Assembly (NCBI RefSeq): GCF_014960965.1
Contig: NZ_CP063169.1
Span: 3,133,581 to 3,197,580, forward strand
From: Ruania alkalisoli
GTDB lineage: Bacteria; Actinomycetota; Actinomycetes; Actinomycetales; Beutenbergiaceae
Direction of reading: 5' to 3'
DNA length: 64,000 nucleotides
Shown here: piece by piece, positions 26,476 to 35,587 of the stretch
Layout: every line of letters begins with the position of its first letter
Numbering within the stretch: the first letter of the stretch is position 1
Position numbers and translations under genes: made by a program
Notes under the pieces: generated by a model
Databases searched by the model: none
Seen by the model: the letters and a program-made list of their open reading frames with translations, nothing else
What the model was told of the DNA's origin: nothing

Positions 26476-28485
26476 ATGACTGACTTGCCCCTCCCGCGAC
26501 GGGTGCGTCGCGGCGTCGCGGCCCTACTCGCGGCGGCACTGCTGGTGATCGTGACTACGGTGAGCACCGCGCCGCCGGCGGCGGCCGAGGCAACGGTCAC
26601 CCTGGACGGGCGCGGCTACGGGCACGGCATTGGGATGTCCCAGTGGGGTGCCCAGGGCCGCGCTGCCGCGGGCCACACGTACACCCAGATCCTCTCCGCC
26701 TACTACCCCGGGACGACCCAGGGCGTGCTTCCGGACTCCGGGGAAATCCGGGTGTGGATCCAGCGGGACCAGGACAACCTGGCAACGATCGTCGCCGAGC
26801 CGGGCACATCGGTCAGGCTCGACTCCGCCTCGTACGCTCTGCCCAGCACCTTGGGCGGCGCGACAGTGGACCGTTGGCGGGTTGGGCGCTCGGGCAGCAC
26901 CCTGGTGGTGCAGGGCCGGGCAGCCGGGACCTGGCGGGACCACGGGCTGCCCGCGCTCACCGCGGCGCTGAGCGGCCGGACGAGCACCGATCTCGTCACT
27001 TCTGACGGCACCGTCCGGCTGGAAGCAAACGGCTACCAGGAGTACCAGGGCGCGATCCGTGCGGTCCTGGTCGGCTCCGCTCTGCGCACGGTCGTGGTGA
27101 CCACCTATGCCGGCTACCTGCCTTCGGTGGTCACCGCGGAGATGCCGGCCGGGTGGAGCGTCCAGGCGCTGCGCGCCCAGGCCGTCGCGGCCCGCACCTA
27201 CGCGCGATTCGACCAGGCGAGCGGCTCGTCCTGGTACGACACCTGCGACACCACCTCGTGCCAGGTCTTCCGCGGTATCGCCGAGTACTCCGAGGACGGC
27301 ACGTTGCTGCGCTCGTTCACCCATCCGCGTACGCGGGCCGCCGTCACGGACACCAGCGGTGTTGTGGTGCTCGCCTCGGGCGCGCCGGCCTTCACTCAGT
27401 TCAGCGCCTCGAACGGCGGCTACTCCGTGCAAGGCAGCCGGCCGTACCTGCGTGCGGCGGCCGACCCCTACGATGGTCTCGGCGCGTGGCAGACCGTGCT
27501 CACTGGCAGTCAGATCACCGCCGCCTACCCGGCGATCGGCACGTTCCGGTCGATCCAGGTCACACGAGACGGACTCGGCCCCTACGGTGGCCGCGCTACG
27601 TCGGTGACGCTCACCGGGACGAGCGACAGCGTCACCGTCTCCGGCGCTCAGCTGCGCGCCAAGTTCTCCCTGCGCTCGACCCTGTTCGCGGCTACTCTCG
27701 ACGGGGTGGCACTCGAGTCGCCGCAACGGGATTGGGACAGCAACGGCATGCCAGACCTGCTCGCGCGCGGCCCCGACGGCACCCTCTACTCCTACCTGGC
27801 CCGCGGACCGACCGCCTGGCACACCCGCACCACGATCGGGCACGGCTGGCAGACTATGGGCGCGATGACCCAGGTGCACGACTTCTCCGGCACCGGGCAT
27901 CCAGAAGTGATCGCCATCCAGCCCTCCACCGCACAGCTACTGGTATACGCGGGAGATGGGCGCGGAGGCTGGGGCACGCCGCGGGTGATGGGACGTGGCT
28001 GGCGCAACTTCGACCAGTTCATCGGCGTGCAGGACTGGGACGGCGCGGGCAGCGTCGGCCTGATCGTGCGCCAGACGAGCACCGGCGACTTGCTCTACTA
28101 CGGCGGCAACGGGCGCGGCGGCCTCTCGCCCGGCGTCCGCATCGGGCACGGCTGGCGCGGGATGGACCAGATTCTCGCCGCAGGCGACTGGGACGGGGAC
28201 GGCAACCCGGACCTGTTCGCCCGGCAAGCGAGTACCGGCGCGCTGTACCTCTACCGCGGAGACGGCAACGGCGGCTTCCGCGACGGCGCACGGATCGGCA
28301 ACGGCTGGCAGATCATGAATTCGATGCTCGGGGCCTCGGACTGGAACCACGACGGCACGGTCGACCTTCTCGCCCGCGAGGTAAGCGGCGGACGTCTCTG
28401 GCTCTACCCGTCGAACGGGGCCGGGACCTTCCTGCCCCGCGTGCAGGTCGGCAACGGGTGGACCGGTTTTGACCTGGTCCGCTGA
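26476..28485 (+). CDS. Secreted SpoIID/LytB-domain protein with FG-GAP-like repeats
   Basis: 669 aa, ATG directly after AGGAG. Signal peptide to about residue 37 (APPAAAEA). GYGHGIGMSQWGAQGRAA at 48-65 and SAYYPGTTQG lie N-terminal to the SpoIID core (SVVTAEMPAGWSVQALRAQA, then VAARTYARF, at about 215-242). This order is known for actinobacterial SpoIID/LytB proteins. CDTTSC could form a disulfide. After about residue 415 come five or so repeats with the theme GDWDGDGNPDLFAR / LYLYRGDGNGGF / IGHGW, calcium-binding FG-GAP/VCBS-like. SpoIID enzymes are lytic transglycosylases acting on denuded glycan. Placed between glycosyltransferases and coupled to the next GT, it may act in wall remodelling during polymer attachment. 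Confidence 0.9.
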   Translation: MTDLPLPRRVRRGVAALLAAALLVIVTTVSTAPPAAAEATVTLDGRGYGHGIGMSQWGAQGRAAAGHTYTQILSAYYPGTTQGVLPDSGEIRVWIQRDQDNLATIVAEPGTSVRLDSASYALPSTLGGATVDRWRVGRSGSTLVVQGRAAGTWRDHGLPALTAALSGRTSTDLVTSDGTVRLEANGYQEYQGAIRAVLVGSALRTVVVTTYAGYLPSVVTAEMPAGWSVQALRAQAVAARTYARFDQASGSSWYDTCDTTSCQVFRGIAEYSEDGTLLRSFTHPRTRAAVTDTSGVVVLASGAPAFTQFSASNGGYSVQGSRPYLRAAADPYDGLGAWQTVLTGSQITAAYPAIGTFRSIQVTRDGLGPYGGRATSVTLTGTSDSVTVSGAQLRAKFSLRSTLFAATLDGVALESPQRDWDSNGMPDLLARGPDGTLYSYLARGPTAWHTRTTIGHGWQTMGAMTQVHDFSGTGHPEVIAIQPSTAQLLVYAGDGRGGWGTPRVMGRGWRNFDQFIGVQDWDGAGSVGLIVRQTSTGDLLYYGGNGRGGLSPGVRIGHGWRGMDQILAAGDWDGDGNPDLFARQASTGALYLYRGDGNGGFRDGARIGNGWQIMNSMLGASDWNHDGTVDLLAREVSGGRLWLYPSNGAGTFLPRVQVGNGWTGFDLVR

Positions 28486-29797
28486 GGGGGCGCGGGACGG
28501 CGGATCGCGCCGGCCGCACGTCTGCCTGATCGCGATGCATTTCCCGCCGTCCCGCGCGAGCGGGGTGTTCCGGCCCCTAGCAATGGCGAACCACCTCGTG
28601 GCCGCCGGCTGGGACGTCACCGTGATCACGGCGACCCGAGCGTTCTTCGAGGACGTGACCGGCTCTACCGACGACGCGCTGCTCGACCAGGTAGACACTC
28701 GTATCCGGGTCCGCCGCGTCCCGGTCCCTGCGGACCACCTGGTTACCGACGTCCGGCGGATGAGCTGGCAACGCGCGCACCTACCCAAGCCGGTAGGGGC
28801 CTGGCAGAGAGCCCGGCGCCGGTTCGCTTTCCCGGACCGCTACGAGCGCTGGATACCTGGGGTCGTGGCGTGCGCCGCGGAGTTCAATCGGACCCACCCG
28901 ATCGACGTCGTGGTCGCGACCGGGAACCCGTGGAGCGCGTTCGAGGCAGGACGGCGGATCGCGACCTCCGGTGCCCGGCTTGTCCTGGACTACCGCGATT
29001 CCTGGACGCTGGACCAATTCCGCGAGCGGGATGCCTTCAGTCCGGGGGACCGCGCATGGGCGGCTGAGCGCCGGCTGGTCGACGCCGCCGACCTACTTGT
29101 CTTCGTGAACGAACCTATGCGTGCTTGGCACGCTCGGCGCTACCCCGATGCGAGCCGGCGGATGACAGTGGTAGAAAACGGCTACGACCCCGCGCTGCTC
29201 GGCGACATACCCTTCCGGACCCCCGAGCCCGGCCCGCTGCGGCTGGGCAGCATCGGCACCGTCACCGAGCACTGGCCGCACGAGACCTGGCTCGGCTGGG
29301 ACGAGGCGCGCACCGCCCCCGAGCTGGCTGGTGCTCAGCTCCGGCTCTACGGCCACCTCGGTTTCTCCCCCGCTGCTGGGGCTACAATCGCCGCGATGCT
29401 CCCCGGTGCGGACCGCGGTGTGGTGTGGGCAGGACCGGTGCAGAAGTCCGGGGTCGGCGCGCTGTACCGGTCCTTCGACGTCCTAGTCATGATGATCCCG
29501 AGTTCGCGCTACGTCACCGCTGGCAAGACCTACGAATACATGGCCACCGGCAAGCCGATCGTCGCGATCCACGGACCCGAGTCTGCCGCGGCACTCCCGA
29601 TGGCCGGGTACCCGCTGCTCTACGGGGGCACCGACCTGGACCCTCGCGCGGTGGCCGAGTCCTTCCGCGCGGCCGCCCGACGCGCGCGCACAGTCACGGC
29701 CCAGGACCACGCCAGGGCCCAGGACCACGCGCGGTCCTACCGGCGGGACCGGCTGCTAGCCCCGTTCGAGGCCAGGCTGCGGGAGTTACTCCGATGA
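28469..29797 (+). CDS. GT4-type glycosyltransferase, HFPP group
   Basis: 442 aa with a TTG start that overlaps the SpoIID gene by 17 bp; no in-frame ATG or GTG exists before the first conserved motif, so TTG is the most reasonable start. MHFPPSRASGVFRPLAMANHL forms the acceptor loop, followed by VVATGNPWSAFEAG, LDYRDSWTLDQ, LVFVNEPMRAWH, RLGSIGTVTEHWPHE and AGKTYEYMATGKPIVAI. Paralog of the leftward GT at 19527-20849. A direct repeat, QDHARAQDHAR, lies near the C-terminus. Stop overlaps the next ATG. Confidence 0.85.
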   Translation: MTWSAEGARDGGSRRPHVCLIAMHFPPSRASGVFRPLAMANHLVAAGWDVTVITATRAFFEDVTGSTDDALLDQVDTRIRVRRVPVPADHLVTDVRRMSWQRAHLPKPVGAWQRARRRFAFPDRYERWIPGVVACAAEFNRTHPIDVVVATGNPWSAFEAGRRIATSGARLVLDYRDSWTLDQFRERDAFSPGDRAWAAERRLVDAADLLVFVNEPMRAWHARRYPDASRRMTVVENGYDPALLGDIPFRTPEPGPLRLGSIGTVTEHWPHETWLGWDEARTAPELAGAQLRLYGHLGFSPAAGATIAAMLPGADRGVVWAGPVQKSGVGALYRSFDVLVMMIPSSRYVTAGKTYEYMATGKPIVAIHGPESAAALPMAGYPLLYGGTDLDPRAVAESFRAAARRARTVTAQDHARAQDHARSYRRDRLLAPFEARLRELLR

Positions 29798-31548
29798 GCA
29801 CCACGCCGGAACTCGTGGTGGTGACCCCGTGGTACCCGACCCCCGAGGAGCCGCACCACGGCGTGTTCGTGCGGGACGCTGTGCGCGCGCTCGGGTTCGA
29901 GCCGGCCCAAGTCCGGGTGGTGCACCTGCGTCGCTGCGGACTAGGTACAACGGAATCGATGCACACTGCGCCGACGCCTGAGGGCGAGCTGGTCCGAATC
30001 GACGTGCCGGTCGCCGCCGGGACGAGCCGAGCCAAGGTGAGCGACCTACAGCGGAGCGCACTGCTCGAGCACCGTGTGCTGGCCGGTGCCCGTGTGGCGC
30101 ACGCTCACGTCGGTCTGCCCACCGGGTGGGCGGTCGCTCACGCCGCAGAGCCGGGCACTAGGGTGGTGGTCACCGAACACGCGACGTACCTGCGCGAGGA
30201 GTTGCTGAGTCGTTCCGGCCGGGAACGCTACGGGCAGATGCTGCGCCGAACCGACGTGCTGGCCGCCGTCACCGAGGGCGAGGCGGGCGCCGTCCGGGCG
30301 CTCTACGCGGACCTGGCGCACCGGGTGATCGCCGTCGGGAACCCGGTCCGGGAGCCGGGTGCCGTCCACCCGTCGCCCGGCGCGCTGCGAGGGCCGCCGG
30401 ACCGGTGGCTCTACATCGGCAACCTTGTGCCCCGCAAGCGGGTGGGCTTGCTGCTGGACTCCTTCGCGCAGTACCGCGGCGCACATCCGCAGGCTGCCCT
30501 AACCGTGGTCGGCACAGGACCGCAGGAGGAGGCGCTGCGCCGGCGGGCCGAGGCGCTCGGGCTCACCGGGTCGGTGCGCTTCGCAGGGCCGCGCGATCCC
30601 GACGACCTTCCCGGCTTTCTCGCCGCCGCGGACGTGCTCGTCCACGTGTCTGCTTACGAGACCTTCGGGCTCACCCCGGTCGAGGCCGTGCTGGCCGGGC
30701 TACCCGTGGTCGTCACCCGGTGCGGCGGGCCAGAAGAGGTCCTGCACGAAGCTGCTGCGGCCCGGCTGGCAACCTTCGTCCCGACCGACCCGACAGCCGC
30801 GCAGGTAGCTGGTGCGGTCGCTGGTCTCAGTGATTCACCGCCGGACAGCCGCGCAGGAGCGGTGCTCGACGACCTCCGGGCCACCGTGGGTCGCCGTGGT
30901 TGGGGTGCGCGGATGCGTGCCGTGCTGGCGGCTCAGCAGCCGGACGGTCCGCTCGGTCCACGCGGTGTCGTCGTACTTGCCATGTCACCCGAGGGCAACC
31001 GCCGCGTCACACTGATGGCGCCGACCGTGCTGCGGGCCGGTGTGCGAATGCTGGTGCTGACGAACAGTTCAAGGATCGCGAGCCAGCTGGACCCGCGCGT
31101 GCAGGTGATAGATGTCGAGGCAGCCACCAGGTGGTCTCCCGTGCACGTGCTCGAGACCGTGTTCACCGGCGCACCACAGATGGTGCTCGCCGGGTTCGAG
31201 CGCCTGATCGGGCTCGGCTGCTCGCTGCCCAGGTTGCCGGGCCGGGTGGCCCGAGCCGGGCAGCGTCGGGTCGGCGGGCTGCGGGACCGGATGCGTCGAG
31301 CAGCCGAGCTCCTGCACGAGAAGGTCATGCACCCGGCGTTGCACGCCGTCCTCGACCCGCTCCCGAACGCGGTGCACGTCGAGCGTCGCCGGCTCGCCGA
31401 GCTTGACTCGTTCACCCCGGACCACGTGCTCTGGGCCGACAGCGAGTCGCTGGCCACGGCATGGCGGATAGCTCGGGCACGTCCGGGCTGGCCGGTAGCC
31501 CGTCTCCCTGGGACACTGGACCTGCGCGACCTGCTCCGTGCTGGCTGA
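29794..31548 (+). CDS. GT4 family glycosyltransferase with a ~195-residue C-terminal extension
   Basis: 584 aa from ATG 29794, overlapping the previous stop; a longer frame further upstream is only antisense-like extension into the previous gene. Residues 1-385 form a complete GT4: VVTPWYPTPEEPHHGVFVRD, HAHVGLPTGW, TEHATYL, YIGNLVPRKRVGLLLDSF, SAYETFGLTPVEAVLAGLPV. Residues ~390-584 (from GPRGVVVLAMSPEGNRRVTL) form a second region ending DHVLWADSESLATAWRIA. It was not recognised; it reads like a partial GT-B N-terminal or another Rossmann-like domain with a helical Arg-rich middle. The length is well above the 370-420 aa norm. Confidence 0.85.
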   Translation: MSTTPELVVVTPWYPTPEEPHHGVFVRDAVRALGFEPAQVRVVHLRRCGLGTTESMHTAPTPEGELVRIDVPVAAGTSRAKVSDLQRSALLEHRVLAGARVAHAHVGLPTGWAVAHAAEPGTRVVVTEHATYLREELLSRSGRERYGQMLRRTDVLAAVTEGEAGAVRALYADLAHRVIAVGNPVREPGAVHPSPGALRGPPDRWLYIGNLVPRKRVGLLLDSFAQYRGAHPQAALTVVGTGPQEEALRRRAEALGLTGSVRFAGPRDPDDLPGFLAAADVLVHVSAYETFGLTPVEAVLAGLPVVVTRCGGPEEVLHEAAAARLATFVPTDPTAAQVAGAVAGLSDSPPDSRAGAVLDDLRATVGRRGWGARMRAVLAAQQPDGPLGPRGVVVLAMSPEGNRRVTLMAPTVLRAGVRMLVLTNSSRIASQLDPRVQVIDVEAATRWSPVHVLETVFTGAPQMVLAGFERLIGLGCSLPRLPGRVARAGQRRVGGLRDRMRRAAELLHEKVMHPALHAVLDPLPNAVHVERRRLAELDSFTPDHVLWADSESLATAWRIARARPGWPVARLPGTLDLRDLLRAG

Positions 31549-31553
31549 ACGGT

Positions 31554-34307
31554 TCAGCTCACGACAGCGGAGGCGGGCACGGAGCCGACCTGGCGCCCCG
31601 GGAGGAAGCCTCCCCGGCCGTTGCCCGGGTACAGGTAGACCTCCCCTGTGTTCATCACCGCGATGACATCGGCATTCTGGTCCTCGGTCACGTCGTTGAT
31701 CCCGACAATCGAGTGAAACGCGTGCCAGCGTTCCCCTGCGAGGACAGGCGGGTGGACAAGCCCAGCGCCGGTGCCGGCGTAGTAATAGAGGTCGGATCCG
31801 GGCGAGCGCCGGGCAAGGAGCCCGGGAGCGCCCGGACCGCCCCACTGCCCCACGTTCGCGAGCAGATCAATACCGCCGCTGGTGTAACCGAGCGGGACCC
31901 TGGGGAGGAACCCACCCGACCCGTCGCCGGTGTAGAGCCAGAGTTGTCCATCCTCCCCGTCGTAGCCGACGATTCCAGGGCGGCCGTCGCCGCGCCAGTC
32001 ACCCGCCCCGACTATGACGTCGAAACTCGTCCAGCCCACACCGATACGGATACCAACCGGGTCGAACCGCCCCCCGTCCAGGCCACGGTGCAGTCGCAAG
32101 TCGCCATCCGCCGTGCGGACCACGAGGTCCTGCCGGCCGTCGCCGTCCCAGTCACCCACCGGAGTGACATCCAGATCGTCGCGGGACAGGTCGATGCCGG
32201 TGTCAGTGAACTCACCGTACCTGTCCGAGTTGGCACTGTAGACGGACCGGTATAGAACTCCTGAGGTGGCCAGCCGCAGAAACAGCCGACCAGACGGTAC
32301 GGTGCCGACGTCCATGATCATGGTGGTGCCGGACCAGCCGGTAGCGAGCAGTTCAGGAGGCCGCACCGCTCCGGTACCAGTGCCCGGGTAAGCGAGCAAC
32401 TCGCCGCGCGGAGAGATGGCCAGCAGGTCGACGGCACCATCTCCGGTCAGGTCGGACACGCCGGTCGTGGCTTCCATGCTGGACCAGCTCGAGCTGACCA
32501 CGGTCGTCCCAGTGATGGTACCGACCCCGTTCGAGGAGTACGCGTACAGGTGGCCGTTCGAACCGTGCCTCCCGAGGATCGTGGGATGGCCGCCCACAAA
32601 GTCACCGGCCATCGAGATGGTCTCCATGCCGTTCCAGCCTCGGCCAACCTGGACGCCGCGGGCGAAACTCCCCTGGCCGTTCGAGGCGTACAGCCACAGC
32701 GTCCCGTCCATGCGGCGCCCAAGCATGTCGAGGTCGCCGTCTCCGTTCCAGTCGTCCCCACCAATGAGCAAATTAAAGTCGGACCAGCCCCACCCAACTC
32801 GGATGCCCGCGCTCAGCGTGCCGTCGGCACGGCCGCGGTACATCAGCAGGTCCCCCTCCGGTGTGCGGAGCATGATGTCGACGTAGCCGTCAGCATCCCA
32901 GTCGCCGGCGATGGTGGTGCGATCAGGGTCCCAGCCGTGCCCGATCCGGTCAGTCTGCCAACCCGGCGTCGGCGCGGTGGACAGCAACGAGACCTGGTCA
33001 CCCTCGCGCACCACCAGGTCGGCAGCACCGTCACCGTCCAGATCCCGGTTCAGCTCACGCCCGGCGAACGAACCTTGGAAGCCGGCGATCCGGTCCTTCA
33101 ACTCGTCAAGACGTGTGTACATGTACCGGCCCGGGCAGGTGGTGGCCTTCGCGTCCCGATGGCCGATTACTCGATCCCAGGTCGTCCCGTTAAACGACGT
33201 GGTGCCATGCGGAGTGGTGCCGTGGATGGTCATCTTCCAGGCGGCGACCCGGGCCACCATCTCAAACGCCACAGTCGGCACCTCGACTTGGTCGTAATTC
33301 CCGATCAGCGAGATGCCTGCCATGTTGGCGTTCAGCCCAGTGGCATGCGCACCGATGATCGCCTGGTCGATCCCTCCGTACCGGCCTTCCCAAGCCCGGC
33401 CGAACCGGTCGACGAGCACGTTGTAGCCGATGTCGCCCCAATCCCGTCCCCACTCCTGGGCGTGGTACGCGTAGATGCCGCGGATGATCGAGGGGACTTC
33501 GTCGGCCGAGTAGCCGTTCAGGCCTGCAGTGTGGTGGATATCGATACCCATCACCCGGCCGGTCTCAGGCACCCAGGTACGGAAGGACTCGTCAGCGCCC
33601 CACTGCGCACGCGAGTAGATCGTCGGACGTGCGTTGGTGGGTGCCGTCATGGTCGAGGCAGTCACCGGTGCGGTGTCTGCACTCGAGGTGCCCGGGTCGA
33701 TGACTGAGAGCTGGGCCCCTTGCGGGGTGGGGGCAGCAGTTGTGAGGCGGACCTCGATTTCCTGGGCGTCGGCCACCGCGAGTGGTTCGGTACCCTGGCG
33801 GCTCGTGAGGGCCTCCTCCGCGAGTTCGTTGTCGATCTCGAGCTCTTCCCACTCGCTCCAGGAGCCGTCGGTAAGGGTGCGGAAGTCAACAGTGAGGTCC
33901 TCAGGCGTACTCACGTCCCACGAAACGCCGACCACGGCCAGTTCGGGAACAGGTGCCGATGCGACCACGCCTTGGTGATGCTCGGACTGTGGTGTCTCGC
34001 TCGGCTCACCGATCTCCGCACCGCCATGCGAAGGACCCGGTGCGGTCTGCGATTGCATCATGGACCTGGTGCCTTCATTGCCGAAGTCGACCAGTGTCAC
34101 GCCTGGCTCCACCTCGTGGGCGTCATCGGACACGGGAGCGGTAACATCTTGGGCTGTCGGAGTATCGGCGCCAGAGTTCTCGTCAGTCTCCGCTGCTTCG
34201 GCTGTCGGCTGCGCATAGGCGATATCGGCCACTGCGCCCTGCACGATGAAAGCAACGGATGACAACAGGACGATCGGAGCGATCCGTCGACTCTTCGGTG
34301 AATGCAT
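31554..34307 (-). CDS. Secreted PGRP-type N-acetylmuramoyl-L-alanine amidase with FG-GAP-like repeats
   Basis: 917 aa. Signal peptide to about residue 32. An acidic, low-complexity region follows to about 110, then a beta-rich region with SVIDPGTSS. The PGRP/amidase_2 domain spans 227-410, with zinc ligands H258 (IHHTAG), H383 (GHRDAK) and C391 (TTCPG). From 415 to the end are about nine repeats of GDWDGDGRQDLVVR / LYAYSSNGVG / GWSSF type, the same theme as in the SpoIID protein at 26476. The enzyme would cut the MurNAc-L-Ala bond in the wall; the repeat domain could hold it to wall glycan. Convergent with the GT at 29794, with only 5 bp between stops. Confidence 0.93.
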   Translation of the reverse strand: MHSPKSRRIAPIVLLSSVAFIVQGAVADIAYAQPTAEAAETDENSGADTPTAQDVTAPVSDDAHEVEPGVTLVDFGNEGTRSMMQSQTAPGPSHGGAEIGEPSETPQSEHHQGVVASAPVPELAVVGVSWDVSTPEDLTVDFRTLTDGSWSEWEELEIDNELAEEALTSRQGTEPLAVADAQEIEVRLTTAAPTPQGAQLSVIDPGTSSADTAPVTASTMTAPTNARPTIYSRAQWGADESFRTWVPETGRVMGIDIHHTAGLNGYSADEVPSIIRGIYAYHAQEWGRDWGDIGYNVLVDRFGRAWEGRYGGIDQAIIGAHATGLNANMAGISLIGNYDQVEVPTVAFEMVARVAAWKMTIHGTTPHGTTSFNGTTWDRVIGHRDAKATTCPGRYMYTRLDELKDRIAGFQGSFAGRELNRDLDGDGAADLVVREGDQVSLLSTAPTPGWQTDRIGHGWDPDRTTIAGDWDADGYVDIMLRTPEGDLLMYRGRADGTLSAGIRVGWGWSDFNLLIGGDDWNGDGDLDMLGRRMDGTLWLYASNGQGSFARGVQVGRGWNGMETISMAGDFVGGHPTILGRHGSNGHLYAYSSNGVGTITGTTVVSSSWSSMEATTGVSDLTGDGAVDLLAISPRGELLAYPGTGTGAVRPPELLATGWSGTTMIMDVGTVPSGRLFLRLATSGVLYRSVYSANSDRYGEFTDTGIDLSRDDLDVTPVGDWDGDGRQDLVVRTADGDLRLHRGLDGGRFDPVGIRIGVGWTSFDVIVGAGDWRGDGRPGIVGYDGEDGQLWLYTGDGSGGFLPRVPLGYTSGGIDLLANVGQWGGPGAPGLLARRSPGSDLYYYAGTGAGLVHPPVLAGERWHAFHSIVGINDVTEDQNADVIAVMNTGEVYLYPGNGRGGFLPGRQVGSVPASAVVS

Positions 34308-34468
34308 GGCTCGACCTCACAACTTGAGCGCTGGAACATTTGCGGCGACGGATGGCGTCGCATCGCCTGACTCCCCGACGCGCAAACCCTAGCCCACACT
34401 CCAATTGACGTTGCTGACGTGAGGATGGGTGCACAGCGTGTCGCAGTGGCCGACCTGGTCCGCTACAG

Positions 34469-35587
34469 CTAGCGCCCAATCAGCGATGCCCCCATCACCC
34501 GCACCGGCGCCTCCCGCGCCAGCACCTGCGCCAGGTCCCGGGTGAGCAACGTCCGGAGCCGACCGTGCTTGCGCCTGGCCACGGCCAGCGCCAGCATCCG
34601 GTCGGTTGCCGAGTCTGCGTCCAGGATGGCATCGAGCAGGTCCCTGTCGGCGAGTGAGAGCACCGACTCAGCTCCCGGTGCGGCCCGCAGCAACCGAGTC
34701 GCGGCCTTCGCGAGCGAGGCCCGCTCCTTCGCGGTCCAGAAGTCGGGATCCTGCCGGTTCCACACTGCTCCGAAGAGGTGGATGCGCAGGTATTTCACCA
34801 CCGCGGAGCGCCGCTGCTCCAGGGTCAGCCGCTCGAACCAGCTCGCCTTGACGATCGTGCGCAGGAACCGCAGCTCGACGGCGATCGGTCGCGGCGCGTA
34901 CGTCACCCGGTCCTGGGCGTCCTCGCCGATCACGTAGGCCGGTCCCGAACGGTCGTAGGCGATCGTGCCTTGGAACCACAGCCGGGTCACGAACCCCACG
35001 TCTCCCCCGACCGGGGCTCCCTCCTCGAGCCGCAACCCGAGGCGTTCGATCGCTTCCTTCGAGACGATCCCCAGTGGGGCGCTGCGGTAGCAGAGCCGGT
35101 CGGCCACGCCGTCGAGGTTCTTGCGCCGCAACGGTCTGGTGGGCGGTGTCGGCACGATCACCCGGTCGTCGCCGCGCTCCAGCCGGGTGATCACGGCATC
35201 GGCACCGGTGCATTTGGCGAGCCAGTACCAGGAGGAGACCGCCCCTGGGGAGAGGACGTCGTCGGAGCCCATGATCGAGACGAACTCACCGGTCGCGGCG
35301 GCGATACCAGCGTTGAACGGCCCGGACGCGCTGCGGTGAGCATCCTTGTGCTCGAGGAAGACCACCTGCTCCCGGTGCGCTTGGTCCAGCAGCGGGCGGA
35401 TCTCGCTGGCGGCGATGTTGTGGCAGACGACCGTCAGCCGAGTCCCCTCCCCGTTGTGGTCGAGTACCGAGCGCACGGCGCGGGCGATGGGGCGCTGCGT
35501 GGAGTGGACCGCGATGACGACGTCCACGCCGGGTCTGATCGGATCCGGCGGCTCGTGTTGCGGCGGGGGTTCCTCAGCGGCGGGCAC
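34469..35587 (-). CDS. GT2 family glycosyltransferase
   Basis: 372 aa, GTG start overlapping the upstream GT by 14 bp. GVDVVIAVHSTQRPIARAVR is the opening strand. SASGPFNAGIAAATGEFVSIMGSDDVLSPG at about 86-115 contains the DD of the metal site. The remaining 200 residues are helix-rich and Arg-rich without membrane segments. It forms an operon with the GT4 gene upstream and ends before a 161-bp gap that also contains the amidase promoter region. Confidence 0.83.
   Translation of the reverse strand: MPAAEEPPPQHEPPDPIRPGVDVVIAVHSTQRPIARAVRSVLDHNGEGTRLTVVCHNIAASEIRPLLDQAHREQVVFLEHKDAHRSASGPFNAGIAAATGEFVSIMGSDDVLSPGAVSSWYWLAKCTGADAVITRLERGDDRVIVPTPPTRPLRRKNLDGVADRLCYRSAPLGIVSKEAIERLGLRLEEGAPVGGDVGFVTRLWFQGTIAYDRSGPAYVIGEDAQDRVTYAPRPIAVELRFLRTIVKASWFERLTLEQRRSAVVKYLRIHLFGAVWNRQDPDFWTAKERASLAKAATRLLRAAPGAESVLSLADRDLLDAILDADSATDRMLALAVARRKHGRLRTLLTRDLAQVLAREAPVRVMGASLIGR

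Noticed and set aside
29125-29793. Upstream in-frame extension of the GT at 29794
   Set aside because: It lies wholly within the preceding GT gene in another frame and is Arg/Pro-rich. The ATGA overlap start is well supported.
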